A stretch of DNA of 64,000 nt from the NCBI GenBank assembly GCA_020848905.1, contig JADLHG010000009.1, forward strand, positions 234,911 through 298,910, in the 5' to 3' direction. Within the stretch, counting starts at the first letter, position 1; every line of letters begins with the position of its first letter. The notes under the pieces were generated by a model. The model was given only the letters and a program-made list of their open reading frames with translations. It was not told where the DNA came from and made no database searches. The position numbers and the translations under genes are program-made. This document shows positions 28,845 through 37,520 of this stretch, in pieces. Source of the DNA: Deltaproteobacteria bacterium (GTDB lineage Bacteria; Myxococcota_A; Polyangia; GCA-2747355; JADLHG01).

Positions 28845-30446
28845 TTACGCCTCGTCCACGTTCTGCTCGGGCACCAGCACCGCCTCGAGGTCCCACTCGT
28901 GCTGGCCCCCCGAGAGGGCCGCGCCGCAGTAGCCGCAGGTCGTGTCGTCCGAGTTCGCGAGCGGCCCGCGGCAGACGGGGCAGTCGAGCGACGCGATCCC
29001 CCGCTGGGTGGTGGCCTGGCTCGAGCGCGCCAGCACGAGCTGGTGCATCATCCCGTAGGGCTCCTTGCCGTCGACGGATGCGCTCCAGCGCACCTCGGCG
29101 TAGACCCGGTCGCGCCCCGCCGCGCTCCCCGGCTCCACGCGCGTGATCTCGACGCTGCCGACGGCGATGTCGGTGAGCTTGGCGGCGTAGATCGCGAGCT
29201 GCTGCCGCGCCTCGGGGCGGTCCAGCTCCACGGCCACGAAGCGGCGGAGCTTCTCGAGGTTGCCGGTCGCGCAGGCCTCGAGCCACTTCCACAGCACCAC
29301 CGAGGCCCGATCCTCGAGCGCCTGCCGACTCACCGCGCGGTCCCGCTGCTCGAGCTCCGCGAGCCCCGGGATGGCGTCCTCGGCGGCCTCGAGGTTCCAC
29401 TCCTCGGGCTGCGTGATCTCCGCCAGCACCCAGTCGTGCTCGCCCGAGTTCAGGACGGCCTGGCAGTAGTCGCAGCGCACCGTCTCGGCGAGCGGCAGAT
29501 CCGCGCCGCAGCTCGAGCAGCGCCCCTCGAGCGCCGGCGCGCCCTTCGTCTTCTGACCCCGCCGCCGGATGAAGGACCAGACCTCGTGGTAGCTCGAGAG
29601 CTCTACGCGGGAGAGCTTCTTCGCCGCCTCCTCGGGGCCCATGGCGAGCGGGACCTCCGCGTCGCGCGCCTCGCCCACCACCTTGCAGTGCACCGTGTCC
29701 CAGTGGCCGTCGGCCTGCGCGGCGAGAAGCTCCACGTTCTTCACCGACCAGTCGGCCATCGCGTTGCGCAGCCCCTGGGCCCGCAGCAGGCCGAGCTGGG
29801 TCTGGAAGCGCAGGTACACGCCGTCGGAGAGCAGGCGTCGCGCGGGGGTCATGTCCCCGCCAAGCCAGGCCTCGTTCACCTTGGCCATCGTCTCGCGCGT
29901 TCGGGCGGCGAAGGCTGCCGGGTCGAAGCCCTCGTCGCGCTGCTGGAGCGCCTCAATCCCGCGCTGCTGCGCGCCATAGTCCACGGCGATCTTCGCCCGC
30001 TCCGGCTTGCGGCGCGCGCGCCAGATGAGCAGCCCCACGATGAGCGCGATGGCGAGAACGGCCACGATGAAGACCACCGTCCCGGCCGAGCTCTGCGAGG
30101 AACGCGCGTGCGCCCCGTACGGAGACGTCACGACCACCGGTCCATGCACGGGCACCGGCACCACAACCACGCCCCCCGAGGGTGAAGACGGGCGCGAGGG
30201 CACCACGGGACGCGGCGCCGGCTTGAAGGGGCTCGAGGTACCCGAGGAACGGTAGGTCGTGGAAGTGCGCGGACTGGTCGAGCTGGACCGATAGCTGCTC
30301 GAGCTGGATCGGTAGGTGCTCGAGCCCCGGCTGGGCGAGACGTAGCTGCGCCCTCCGCCGGGGCGCGAGCCCGCATTAGGACTCAGAGCGAGCGCGGTCA
30401 GAAACACCACTCCGGCGGCCGTTCGGATCATCGTGTGTTCGCGCAT
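28845..30446 (-). CDS. Tim44-like domain membrane protein with zinc ribbons
   Basis: This 533-residue protein has an N-terminal hydrophobic segment, then a Ser/Arg/Tyr/Thr-rich low-complexity stretch of about 60 residues (YRSSS repeats). A transmembrane helix follows (about 127-145, TVVFIVAVLAIALIVGLLIW). A Tim44-like region comes next (FDPAAFAARTRETMAKVNEAWLGGDMTPARRLLSDGVYLRFQTQ). Two zinc-ribbon pairs follow: CSSCG...CDYC near the middle and CPVC...CGYC near the end. Bacterial Tim44-like proteins are membrane proteins of poorly known function; binding of other proteins is inferred from the mitochondrial homologue. ATG at 30446 is used; 30431 is an alternative. Confidence 0.75.
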   Translation of the reverse strand: MREHTMIRTAAGVVFLTALALSPNAGSRPGGGRSYVSPSRGSSTYRSSSSSYRSSSTSPRTSTTYRSSGTSSPFKPAPRPVVPSRPSSPSGGVVVVPVPVHGPVVVTSPYGAHARSSQSSAGTVVFIVAVLAIALIVGLLIWRARRKPERAKIAVDYGAQQRGIEALQQRDEGFDPAAFAARTRETMAKVNEAWLGGDMTPARRLLSDGVYLRFQTQLGLLRAQGLRNAMADWSVKNVELLAAQADGHWDTVHCKVVGEARDAEVPLAMGPEEAAKKLSRVELSSYHEVWSFIRRRGQKTKGAPALEGRCSSCGADLPLAETVRCDYCQAVLNSGEHDWVLAEITQPEEWNLEAAEDAIPGLAELEQRDRAVSRQALEDRASVVLWKWLEACATGNLEKLRRFVAVELDRPEARQQLAIYAAKLTDIAVGSVEITRVEPGSAAGRDRVYAEVRWSASVDGKEPYGMMHQLVLARSSQATTQRGIASLDCPVCRGPLANSDDTTCGYCGAALSGGQHEWDLEAVLVPEQNVDEA

Positions 30447-30515
30447 GCGGCTATCTTACGCCGCTGTCCCGGGCGGGCCATGGGAAATCCGCCCGCACCG
30501 GGCTACACTCGGACG

Positions 30516-32747
30516 ATGCGCATATCGAGGACGAAGCGACGGCTCGCCGTGACGGCGCTGCTCTCTCTGGCCTGCGTCACCTGCAACGAAACGCCGAGCC
30601 GCACCGACGGCGCCGGAGGCCTCGACGGCCAGCAGCTCTCGGACGGCGCGCTCCGCGACGGAGCCCCGCAGGACGGCCCCGCCACAGACGGCCTCGCCCC
30701 GGGGGGCGACGGGGCGCAGCCGGGCAACGATGGCGCCACGCCCCTGACCGACGGTCCCCGCCGGGATGGTCCGCGCCGCGACGGTGCACCGAAGAGCGAC
30801 GGCCCGCGCCGCGACGGCGCTCCGAAGGCCGACGGGCCGCGCCGCGACAGCGCACCGAAGAGCGACGGCCCGGTCCCGCCGCCCCCCGTGGCCGGGGAAT
30901 GGACGCAGCACGCGCACGACGCGCAGCGCACGAGCTTCACCTCGCAAGAGGTCGCCGCGCCGTGGCGCTGGAAGTGGTCCTGGAACGGTCCGAACGCGAG
31001 CGGCGGCATCTCCTCGGGCAAGACGGGCCTCCCCCGCAACGTGCAACCCGTCACCGGCGCGGGGCGGGTCTACGTGGCTCGCGGCGCCGACGGGATCACC
31101 GCGCTCTCCGAGGCCACCGGGGCCGAGCTCTGGAGCGCGAAGCCCGGCGGCTCGATCCTCTCCACCCCGGCCTACGATGGGGGCTCGCTCTACGTAGCCT
31201 CGGACAACGGCACGCTCTACCGGCTGAACGCCTCCTCGGGCCAGGTCACCGGGCAGTACGCCGCCGGCGCGGCCCTCGCCACGCCCCCGGCGCTCGCCGG
31301 CGGGCGGGTCTTCGTCTCGTCGGGAAACAAGGTCCACGCGGTGGACGCGGCTACGATGGCCGTCGTCTGGACCTACGACGCTGGCTCGCCCGTGCAGACC
31401 CCGCCCGCCTACTCGCCGAGCAAGAATCGGGTGGTGGTGGCCACCGCCGACCTCTACGTCCACGCCATCGCCAACGGCAGCACCCCCGTCGCGACCCGCG
31501 CCTGGCGCGTCAAGCCCACCACGCGCGCCCCGGGGAGCCCCGTCGAGTACCTCTGGGGCTGGCCCGTCGTGGCCGAGGGGCACGGGCTGGTCCTGATCAA
31601 GCTCCGCCTGGACTGGGACACGATGTGGACCTGGAACCCCTGGCCCACGACCAACGCGCAGATCCGCACCAACCTGCAGGGCAACCCGGGACAGCAGGCC
31701 CTCTTCGCGCTTAAGCTCGACGACGGCAGCTCCCCCTTCATCTGCAACGTGGGCCACGGCGGCTACGGCGACGGCGGCTACATGCCCATGGGGCCGCAGC
31801 CGGTGGTGAAGCGCTTCGGCGACGGGAGCGAGGTGGTCTACACGGTGGGGCGCGGGAGCAGCACCACCGACGCGCGCTGGGACTCGGTCTTCGTCGAGCT
31901 CCTGCTGGATAGCACCACCGTAGCCGGCTACGGCGGAGGCGAGGTGCGTTTCATTCAATACAACCACAACGTTCTCACCGACGAGCAGCCGAATCCCGTC
32001 GTCTCGGGGAGCCAGCTCCTCGGCGGGCACTGGATGGCGGGCTACGCGCTCGAGCTCACCGACCGCAGCGCCGCCCGCGGGGCCTTCGGCAACCGCATCG
32101 CGAGCCGCGATTTGCCGCATATCACGACCTCGGCGTCGAATTGCGGCTATAGCACCGGCCACTATTGCGCGGGGGGCCTGATCCAGGACAGCGACCCGCG
32201 CGCCTATCCTGCCGGCTTTTACATCTATTACAAGGCCGGCCAGGTCTACGACGCCTACAACGGCGACTACGCCACCTGGGTGGTCTCGAACAGCACCGTC
32301 TACTTTCGCAGCTGCGACGGCGCCATCGTCGCGCTGCAGGCCGGGACGCCGCTAGTGGGCCCGCCGCCGCCGGGACCCGTGGGGGTGGACAGTGTCCCCG
32401 GGGGACGCATCCCGAACCCGGGGGCCAAGCCGCGGCCCGCGCGAGGACCCGCGGTGATCCCCTTCACCGAGGCCCGCGAGCACCCCGGCGAGCTGAAGAT
32501 CGTCGAGGGCACGGTGCGTTATATCTTTAATAACGGCAAAGCGGTCTATTTCGGCTTCGCGTATCCGCACCAGGGGGTCTTCAAGGCCAAGGTGCGACGG
32601 GCCGCCTGGCCGCGCTTTCCGGGCGGCCCCGAGCGGCTCGTCCGCCTCGGCAGCCGGGTCCGCGTCCACGGTCGCATCGCCTGGTATCAGGGGGATCCGG
32701 TGATCTACCTCGAAGGACCGCGGGACCTGACCGTGGTTCGCCGGTAG
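30516..32747 (+). CDS. PQQ-type beta-propeller lipoprotein with Asp/Gly linker
   Basis: The ATG at 30516 starts a 743-residue lipoprotein (lipobox-like SLACVTC). Residues about 30-125 are a linker of DGA/DGP/KSDGPRRDG repeats. From about 135 a quinoprotein-like propeller follows, with GRVYVARGADGITALSEATGAELWS, DNGTLYRLNASSGQVTG and NKVHAVDAATMAVVWTYDAG. The last about 90 residues (GELKIVEGTVRYIFNNGKAVYFGF...RVRVHGRIAWYQGDPVIYLEGP) look like a single OB-fold. Propellers of this type can be enzymes or scaffolds; without a clear PQQ catalytic set I would not call it a dehydrogenase. Confidence 0.75.
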   Translation: MRISRTKRRLAVTALLSLACVTCNETPSRTDGAGGLDGQQLSDGALRDGAPQDGPATDGLAPGGDGAQPGNDGATPLTDGPRRDGPRRDGAPKSDGPRRDGAPKADGPRRDSAPKSDGPVPPPPVAGEWTQHAHDAQRTSFTSQEVAAPWRWKWSWNGPNASGGISSGKTGLPRNVQPVTGAGRVYVARGADGITALSEATGAELWSAKPGGSILSTPAYDGGSLYVASDNGTLYRLNASSGQVTGQYAAGAALATPPALAGGRVFVSSGNKVHAVDAATMAVVWTYDAGSPVQTPPAYSPSKNRVVVATADLYVHAIANGSTPVATRAWRVKPTTRAPGSPVEYLWGWPVVAEGHGLVLIKLRLDWDTMWTWNPWPTTNAQIRTNLQGNPGQQALFALKLDDGSSPFICNVGHGGYGDGGYMPMGPQPVVKRFGDGSEVVYTVGRGSSTTDARWDSVFVELLLDSTTVAGYGGGEVRFIQYNHNVLTDEQPNPVVSGSQLLGGHWMAGYALELTDRSAARGAFGNRIASRDLPHITTSASNCGYSTGHYCAGGLIQDSDPRAYPAGFYIYYKAGQVYDAYNGDYATWVVSNSTVYFRSCDGAIVALQAGTPLVGPPPPGPVGVDSVPGGRIPNPGAKPRPARGPAVIPFTEAREHPGELKIVEGTVRYIFNNGKAVYFGFAYPHQGVFKAKVRRAAWPRFPGGPERLVRLGSRVRVHGRIAWYQGDPVIYLEGPRDLTVVRR

Positions 32748-32786
32748 GCTTCTCCGTCGGGAACCGCACCGCGGAACGCGGCCGGC

Positions 32787-35123
32787 CTACGAGAGGGGCC
32801 GCGGGGGCAGGAGCTCTCCCACCAGTCGCCGGAACTCCTCCAGCTCGAAGGGCTTCTCGAGGCAGGGGTTCGGCGTGCGGTCCAAGAACTCACGCGCCCG
32901 GGGCGTGAAGGCGCCCCCCGTCAGAAAGACCACCCGCCGCGCCTGCTCGCCGTCCAGGCGCTCGAGCTCGGCGAAGAAGTCCATCCCCGAGAGCACGGGC
33001 ATCATCAGGTCGCAGAGCACGAGGTCGAACCGCTGCCCGCTGCGAAGCCGCTCGAGCGCCCGGAGCGCGGTAGTCTCGGTCTCCACCTCGAAGGCCTCCG
33101 TGAGCATCCGCCGCACCATCACGCCCACGAGCGGCTCGTCGTCGAGGACGAGCAACCGGTAGCGCTGCGCGAGGGGGGCCGCGGCCACCGCCGCGTGCTC
33201 TCCCGAGGGCGTTTCGTCCGTCGTGGGAAGTCGCACCGTCACCCGCGTCCCCCGCCCTTCCTCGCTCTCCACCCGCAGCGCCCCTCCCAGGTGCGAGACG
33301 ATGCCGTGGCACATCGACAGGCCCAGGCCCGTGCCCACCCCCACCGGCTTGGTCGTGACGAAGGGGTCCATGACCCGGTTGAGCAGCTCGCGTGGAATAC
33401 CGGGCCCCGTGTCGGCCACCACGACCTCCACCCACCCCTCCTCGGGCACCGACGTCGCGAGGCGGATCTCGTGTCGATCCGCCTGGCCGTCGGGAAGGGC
33501 CTGCGCGGCGTTCAGCACCAGGTTCAAGAAGACCTGGCCGAGACGGGCCGAGTTGCCCATCACGCGCACCGGCGGGCCGAGGTCTCGCACGAGCCGGGCC
33601 CGGTGCCGGATCTCGTTCTCCGCCAGGCGCAGCGTGGCGTCGAGCACCGGCGCGAGCTCCACCGGCACGCGGCGTTCGTCGTCTCCACGCGAAAAGAAAC
33701 GCAGGTCTCGTACGATCCTCCTCACGCGATCCCCCCCCTGCACCGCCTCCTGGACGAGCTCGCTGAGCTCGTCGAGCTGCGCGGCCAGCTGCCCCGCCAC
33801 CCCGGAGGCGCCGGCGCCCGCTTCGTCCGCGGCTTGCCCGCGACGGGCGAGCGTGGCGAGCTTCGGCAGGCGCTCCGCCAGGAGCCCCAGATTCCCCACC
33901 ACGTAGGAGAGTGGGTTGTTGATCTCGTGCGCCACTCCCGCCGCCAGCGTGCCCACCGAGGCCAGCCGATCGGATTGCATGAGCTGCGCCTGGAGCTGTC
34001 GCCGCTCGGTGACGTCGTGCATGACGAGCAGCCAGGCGGGCTCGCCCTCGAAGGTGACGTCCAGCGTGTAGGCCTCGACGGTCGTCTCCCCCACGTCGAC
34101 GCGGCGCAGGCGCAGATCGAGGAGCGGCGGGTCGCCGCGCCCGGGCCGCTGCGCCGAGATCGCGCTCTCGAGCCGCTGCCGGTCCTCCGCGTGCACCAGC
34201 TCGAAGAGCGAGCGCCCGAGCAGCTCCCCCGCGTCGGCTCGACCGAGCAGGCGCACGGCCGTGGGGTTCGCGTAGCAGACACGCTCCCCGCGATGGACGA
34301 GCACCGCCACCGGGCAGCGCTCGATGAGGTTGCGGAAGCTGGCCTCGGTGCGAAGCTGAGCCGCCTCGGCGCGGCGCTGCCCCGTCACGTTCATCGCCAC
34401 GCCGAGCACCCCCGCGAGCCGACCGTCCTCCCCGCGCATGGGGCCCCACCAGCAGTCCCAGTCGAGATCCAGGCCGCGTAGGTGCACGAGCCCGCGCTGC
34501 TCGCGCCCCTCGAGCGCGCGTCGGCAGCTCTCCGTCACCTCCGGCTCGTCGCCGAACGCCTCCTCGAAGCTGCGCCCCACGACCTGGCCCGACTCGAGCC
34601 CGAGCGCGCGCAACCCGCCTCCCTCCGAGAGGGTGAAGGTCCCCCGCTGGTCGTAGGCGAAGACCACGACCCCGGCGTTGTTCACGGCCTCGCGCATCAG
34701 CCCTCGACCCTGGCGGATGCCTTCGTGCACGCGCTCCGCCTGGTACACGGCCGCCACCAGCGCGAGCCGCAGTCGATCGCTTCCCGCGCCAGTGGGGAGC
34801 CAGGCCGTGACCCCCGCGTGGAGAAGAGGCTCGACGGCCCCCGGGGTCGCGTCCTCCACGAGCGCCATGATCACCGGTTCCAGGCCGCGCGGATGCAGTC
34901 GAAGCTCCCGGCAGAAGGCCACGAGGTCCAGCGCAGGGGGCGTGTGCTCGGCGATCACGAGGGGGAAGAGCTGATCGCGCTGCAGAGCGAGCGCGTCCCC
35001 GGCGTCATGAACCACGCGCACCTCGTGCCCGAGGGCCCGGATCTGGGCCTCCAGCACACCTGGGGCGCTCGAGCGTTCGCCGCACAGAAGGAGAGTCCGC
35101 ATCGCCACCGCCCGCCGGTCCAT
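32787..35123 (-). CDS. Hybrid sensor histidine kinase (pseudo-receiver, two PAS, HisKA-HATPase, receiver)
   Basis: This 778-residue soluble kinase has an N-terminal receiver-like domain (about 8-125) in which the usual phosphoacceptor position reads IAEHTPP, without Asp. Two PAS domains follow (about 142-250 and 258-375). HisKA comes next with His399 in GVAHEINNPL, then HATPase_c (NLVLNAAQAL, VADTGPGIP, GTGLGLSM). The C-terminal receiver has the normal Asp in LVLCDLMMP and Lys in CLEKPF. The output is probably phosphorelay to a separate regulator not seen here. The frame is open far upstream but homology begins at ATG 35123; 35102 is an alternative. The gene lies 143 bases downstream of murB. 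Confidence 0.92.
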   Translation of the reverse strand: MDRRAVAMRTLLLCGERSSAPGVLEAQIRALGHEVRVVHDAGDALALQRDQLFPLVIAEHTPPALDLVAFCRELRLHPRGLEPVIMALVEDATPGAVEPLLHAGVTAWLPTGAGSDRLRLALVAAVYQAERVHEGIRQGRGLMREAVNNAGVVVFAYDQRGTFTLSEGGGLRALGLESGQVVGRSFEEAFGDEPEVTESCRRALEGREQRGLVHLRGLDLDWDCWWGPMRGEDGRLAGVLGVAMNVTGQRRAEAAQLRTEASFRNLIERCPVAVLVHRGERVCYANPTAVRLLGRADAGELLGRSLFELVHAEDRQRLESAISAQRPGRGDPPLLDLRLRRVDVGETTVEAYTLDVTFEGEPAWLLVMHDVTERRQLQAQLMQSDRLASVGTLAAGVAHEINNPLSYVVGNLGLLAERLPKLATLARRGQAADEAGAGASGVAGQLAAQLDELSELVQEAVQGGDRVRRIVRDLRFFSRGDDERRVPVELAPVLDATLRLAENEIRHRARLVRDLGPPVRVMGNSARLGQVFLNLVLNAAQALPDGQADRHEIRLATSVPEEGWVEVVVADTGPGIPRELLNRVMDPFVTTKPVGVGTGLGLSMCHGIVSHLGGALRVESEEGRGTRVTVRLPTTDETPSGEHAAVAAAPLAQRYRLLVLDDEPLVGVMVRRMLTEAFEVETETTALRALERLRSGQRFDLVLCDLMMPVLSGMDFFAELERLDGEQARRVVFLTGGAFTPRAREFLDRTPNPCLEKPFELEEFRRLVGELLPPRPLS

Positions 35124-35266
35124 CTCTGCCGCCCCCCCGGACGGCCACCTTGCAGATCCGTCGAATACGCCATGCAGGGGGTTTTCGCAAGCCGCTTCTG
35201 GTAATTCCCGCGGGACAGAAAAATCCGGCGCGCCCCGCGAAAACCCCCTGTCCGGAAGCCACGGAC

Positions 35267-36370
35267 TCAGGCGGCGAGCGGATGCCCGGCCGCGAACCCC
35301 ACGAAGACCGGCTCCGCCTCGAGGGTGACCCCGAAGCGGCGCAGCACCTCGGCCCGGAGCTCTCGCGCCAGCGCGACCACCTCGCGGGCCGCGGCTCCAC
35401 CGCGGTTCACGATGGCCAGGCAATGTTTGCTCGATAGGCCCGCCGCGCCGGCTCCGTAGCCCTTGTGAAAGCCCGCACGCTCGATGAGCCAGGCCGCCGG
35501 TAGCTTGCTTGACCCCGGGCCGGCGGCGAAGCGCGGCAAGGACTCCCCGTCGCCGAGGAGCCCCGCTGCTCTCGCGCGGGTCTCGACGGCGCGCGCCTCC
35601 TCGTCGGTCACGATGGGGTTCGTGAAGAAGGACCCCACGCTGCGGCTGTCGGGGTCGGCGGGGTCCAGCACCATGGCCTTCTGCCGCCGGAGCCCGAGCA
35701 CCGTCTCGCGCACGCCCTCGAGCGCCGGAGCCCCGTCGCGGGCCGCGAGTGCACGGGCGAGCTCGGCGTACCGCGGCGGCGCCGGCGGGCCCGGACGCAG
35801 TCGGAAGGTGACCGACAGGACCGCGTGGCGGCCGGCGAGCGTCGTCTTGAACACGCTCGTCCGGTAGGCGAAGCCGCAGGCCGCGGCGTCCAGCTCCACG
35901 ATCGCGTCGGCGCAGCGGTCGTAGCTCCTGACCGCCACGATGCAATCGCGCACCTCCTGGCCGTAGGCGCCCACGTTCTGGATCGGCGTCGCCCCCACCA
36001 GCCCCGGGATCCCCGAGAGGCACTCGAGCCCCGCGAGTCCCTCGGCCACGCAGCGCGCGACGAAGGGGTCGAACGGCTCCCCGGCCGCCACCTCCAGCTC
36101 CACCGCGTCTTCTCGCTCGGCGCAGCGCCGCACCCCCCGCAGGCCCCCGAGCGCGACGACGCAGCCGGCGACCCCCTCGTCCGAGACCACCACGTTGCTC
36201 CCGCCGCCGAGGAGCACCGTCTCCTCCCCGGTCGCGCGGGTCTCGCGCAGGAGCGCGCAGAGCTCCTCCTCGCTCTCGGGCTGCACGAAGCGCCGCGCGG
36301 GGCCCCCGACGCCAAGGGTCGTCCAGTTCGATAGGGGTTCGTCGAGGCGCTCGCGCATGGGGTGACCCAT
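35267..36370 (-). CDS. murB: UDP-N-acetylenolpyruvoylglucosamine reductase
   Basis: This 367-residue flavoenzyme completes UDP-MurNAc synthesis for peptidoglycan. The FAD-binding motifs are LSNWTTLGVGGPARRFV, VLLGGGSNVVVSDEGV and GIPGLVGATPIQNVGAYGQEV. The catalytic Ser is in VGSFFTNPIV. The layout is the longer E. coli-type MurB (YRTSVFK insertion). It is next to the histidine kinase, not in a division/cell-wall cluster. ATGs at 36370 and 36358 both precede the conserved start; neither has a strong Shine-Dalgarno. Confidence 0.96.
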   Translation of the reverse strand: MGHPMRERLDEPLSNWTTLGVGGPARRFVQPESEEELCALLRETRATGEETVLLGGGSNVVVSDEGVAGCVVALGGLRGVRRCAEREDAVELEVAAGEPFDPFVARCVAEGLAGLECLSGIPGLVGATPIQNVGAYGQEVRDCIVAVRSYDRCADAIVELDAAACGFAYRTSVFKTTLAGRHAVLSVTFRLRPGPPAPPRYAELARALAARDGAPALEGVRETVLGLRRQKAMVLDPADPDSRSVGSFFTNPIVTDEEARAVETRARAAGLLGDGESLPRFAAGPGSSKLPAAWLIERAGFHKGYGAGAAGLSSKHCLAIVNRGGAAAREVVALARELRAEVLRRFGVTLEAEPVFVGFAAGHPLAA

Positions 36371-36468
36371 CGTACCGGGCAGGACCCTCGGAGCGCAAAG
36401 AGCACGAGGGACCGGGTGCGCTCCCCCGTGGTACAAAGGACCTCCAGGGGGGTGGAAGAGAGGACAGG

Positions 36469-37389
36469 GTGGCTGCGGAGCTGCATGACGATCTCTGGTT
36501 TCACGATGCGACCGACGACCCGGCCGAGCAGGCCGCCGCCGACAGCATGGTCGCCGCCGTGGCGGACCTCATCGAGCTGCGGCCCTTTCCCGATTCGGCC
36601 GCGCGGTTGATGGGCTTGCTTCGGGATCCGAACTTTTCGGTGCGCGAGCTGAGCCGCATCATCGAACACGACCCGCTGCTCGCCATGCGGGTCCTCAAGC
36701 TGGTGAACTCGGCGGCCTATCGTCTGAGCGCGCCCTGCGGCTCGGTGGAACACGCGGTGACGCTCCTCGGCAGCCGCTCGCTGACGAACCTCGTCACCAG
36801 CATCGCCGTGCTGGAGATGTTCAAGGACCGGGCCGGCGCCGAGAGCCAGGTGCGCGACCATTCGCTCGCCGCGGCCGGGATGGCGCGACAACTGGCGCAG
36901 CTCGCGCGCACGCCGCACGACGAGATCATCACCTGCGCGCTGCTCCACGACATCGGCAAGCTCCTGCTCCTGCAGGTCAACGACCCGGGCTACCCGGAGC
37001 TGCTCGCTCCCTCGGCCGAGGACCCCCGGCCGACCCACGAACGCGAGCGCGCCCGCTTCGGCTACGACCACGCGGTGCTGGCCGGGCACGTGCTGCGGCG
37101 CTGGCAGATCCCCGAGCCCGTCCCGACCGTCGTGGCGTGGCACCACCAGCCCGAACGGACGCGCACGGCCGGGACCGACCCGGCGCTGGCCCGGCTCGTG
37201 GCGCTCGTGCGGCTCGCCGACCTGCTCTCGTACACCGTCGGGGAACAGGAGCTCTCGGACGACACGCGAGCGCGCGTCGACGCCGAGAGTCCGGCGACCG
37301 AGCTCGGGCTCGAGACGGACCGCATCGTCACGGCCTGGCCCGAGCTCCGGCAGACAGCCCAGGACTGGATCGGAGCCATCGGCGCGTAG
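36469..37389 (+). CDS. HDOD-domain signalling protein
   Basis: This 306-residue protein is almost entirely an HDOD domain. The N-terminal helices contain ELSRIIEHDPLLAMRVLKLVNSAAY, the HD core is ALLHDIGKLLL, and later AWHHQPER. HDOD proteins share the HD-hydrolase fold and usually act in signalling or cell-cycle control, not as enzymes, though the HD pair is intact here. No receiver or output domain is attached. Start is GTG at 36469 after AGAGGACAG. Confidence 0.88.
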   Translation: MAAELHDDLWFHDATDDPAEQAAADSMVAAVADLIELRPFPDSAARLMGLLRDPNFSVRELSRIIEHDPLLAMRVLKLVNSAAYRLSAPCGSVEHAVTLLGSRSLTNLVTSIAVLEMFKDRAGAESQVRDHSLAAAGMARQLAQLARTPHDEIITCALLHDIGKLLLLQVNDPGYPELLAPSAEDPRPTHERERARFGYDHAVLAGHVLRRWQIPEPVPTVVAWHHQPERTRTAGTDPALARLVALVRLADLLSYTVGEQELSDDTRARVDAESPATELGLETDRIVTAWPELRQTAQDWIGAIGA

Positions 37390-37520
37390 GAGGGGAGTCG
37401 AAGCTCCGCGGTCCTTGGCCACGCAGCGGGGCCAGGCACCCCGGAGCTGGTGGGAGTTGTCCCACCGAGACCCGTCGCTTCGTGGGCCCGGCGCCCGCGC
37501 TCGGGGGCGCTTCTCGCAGG

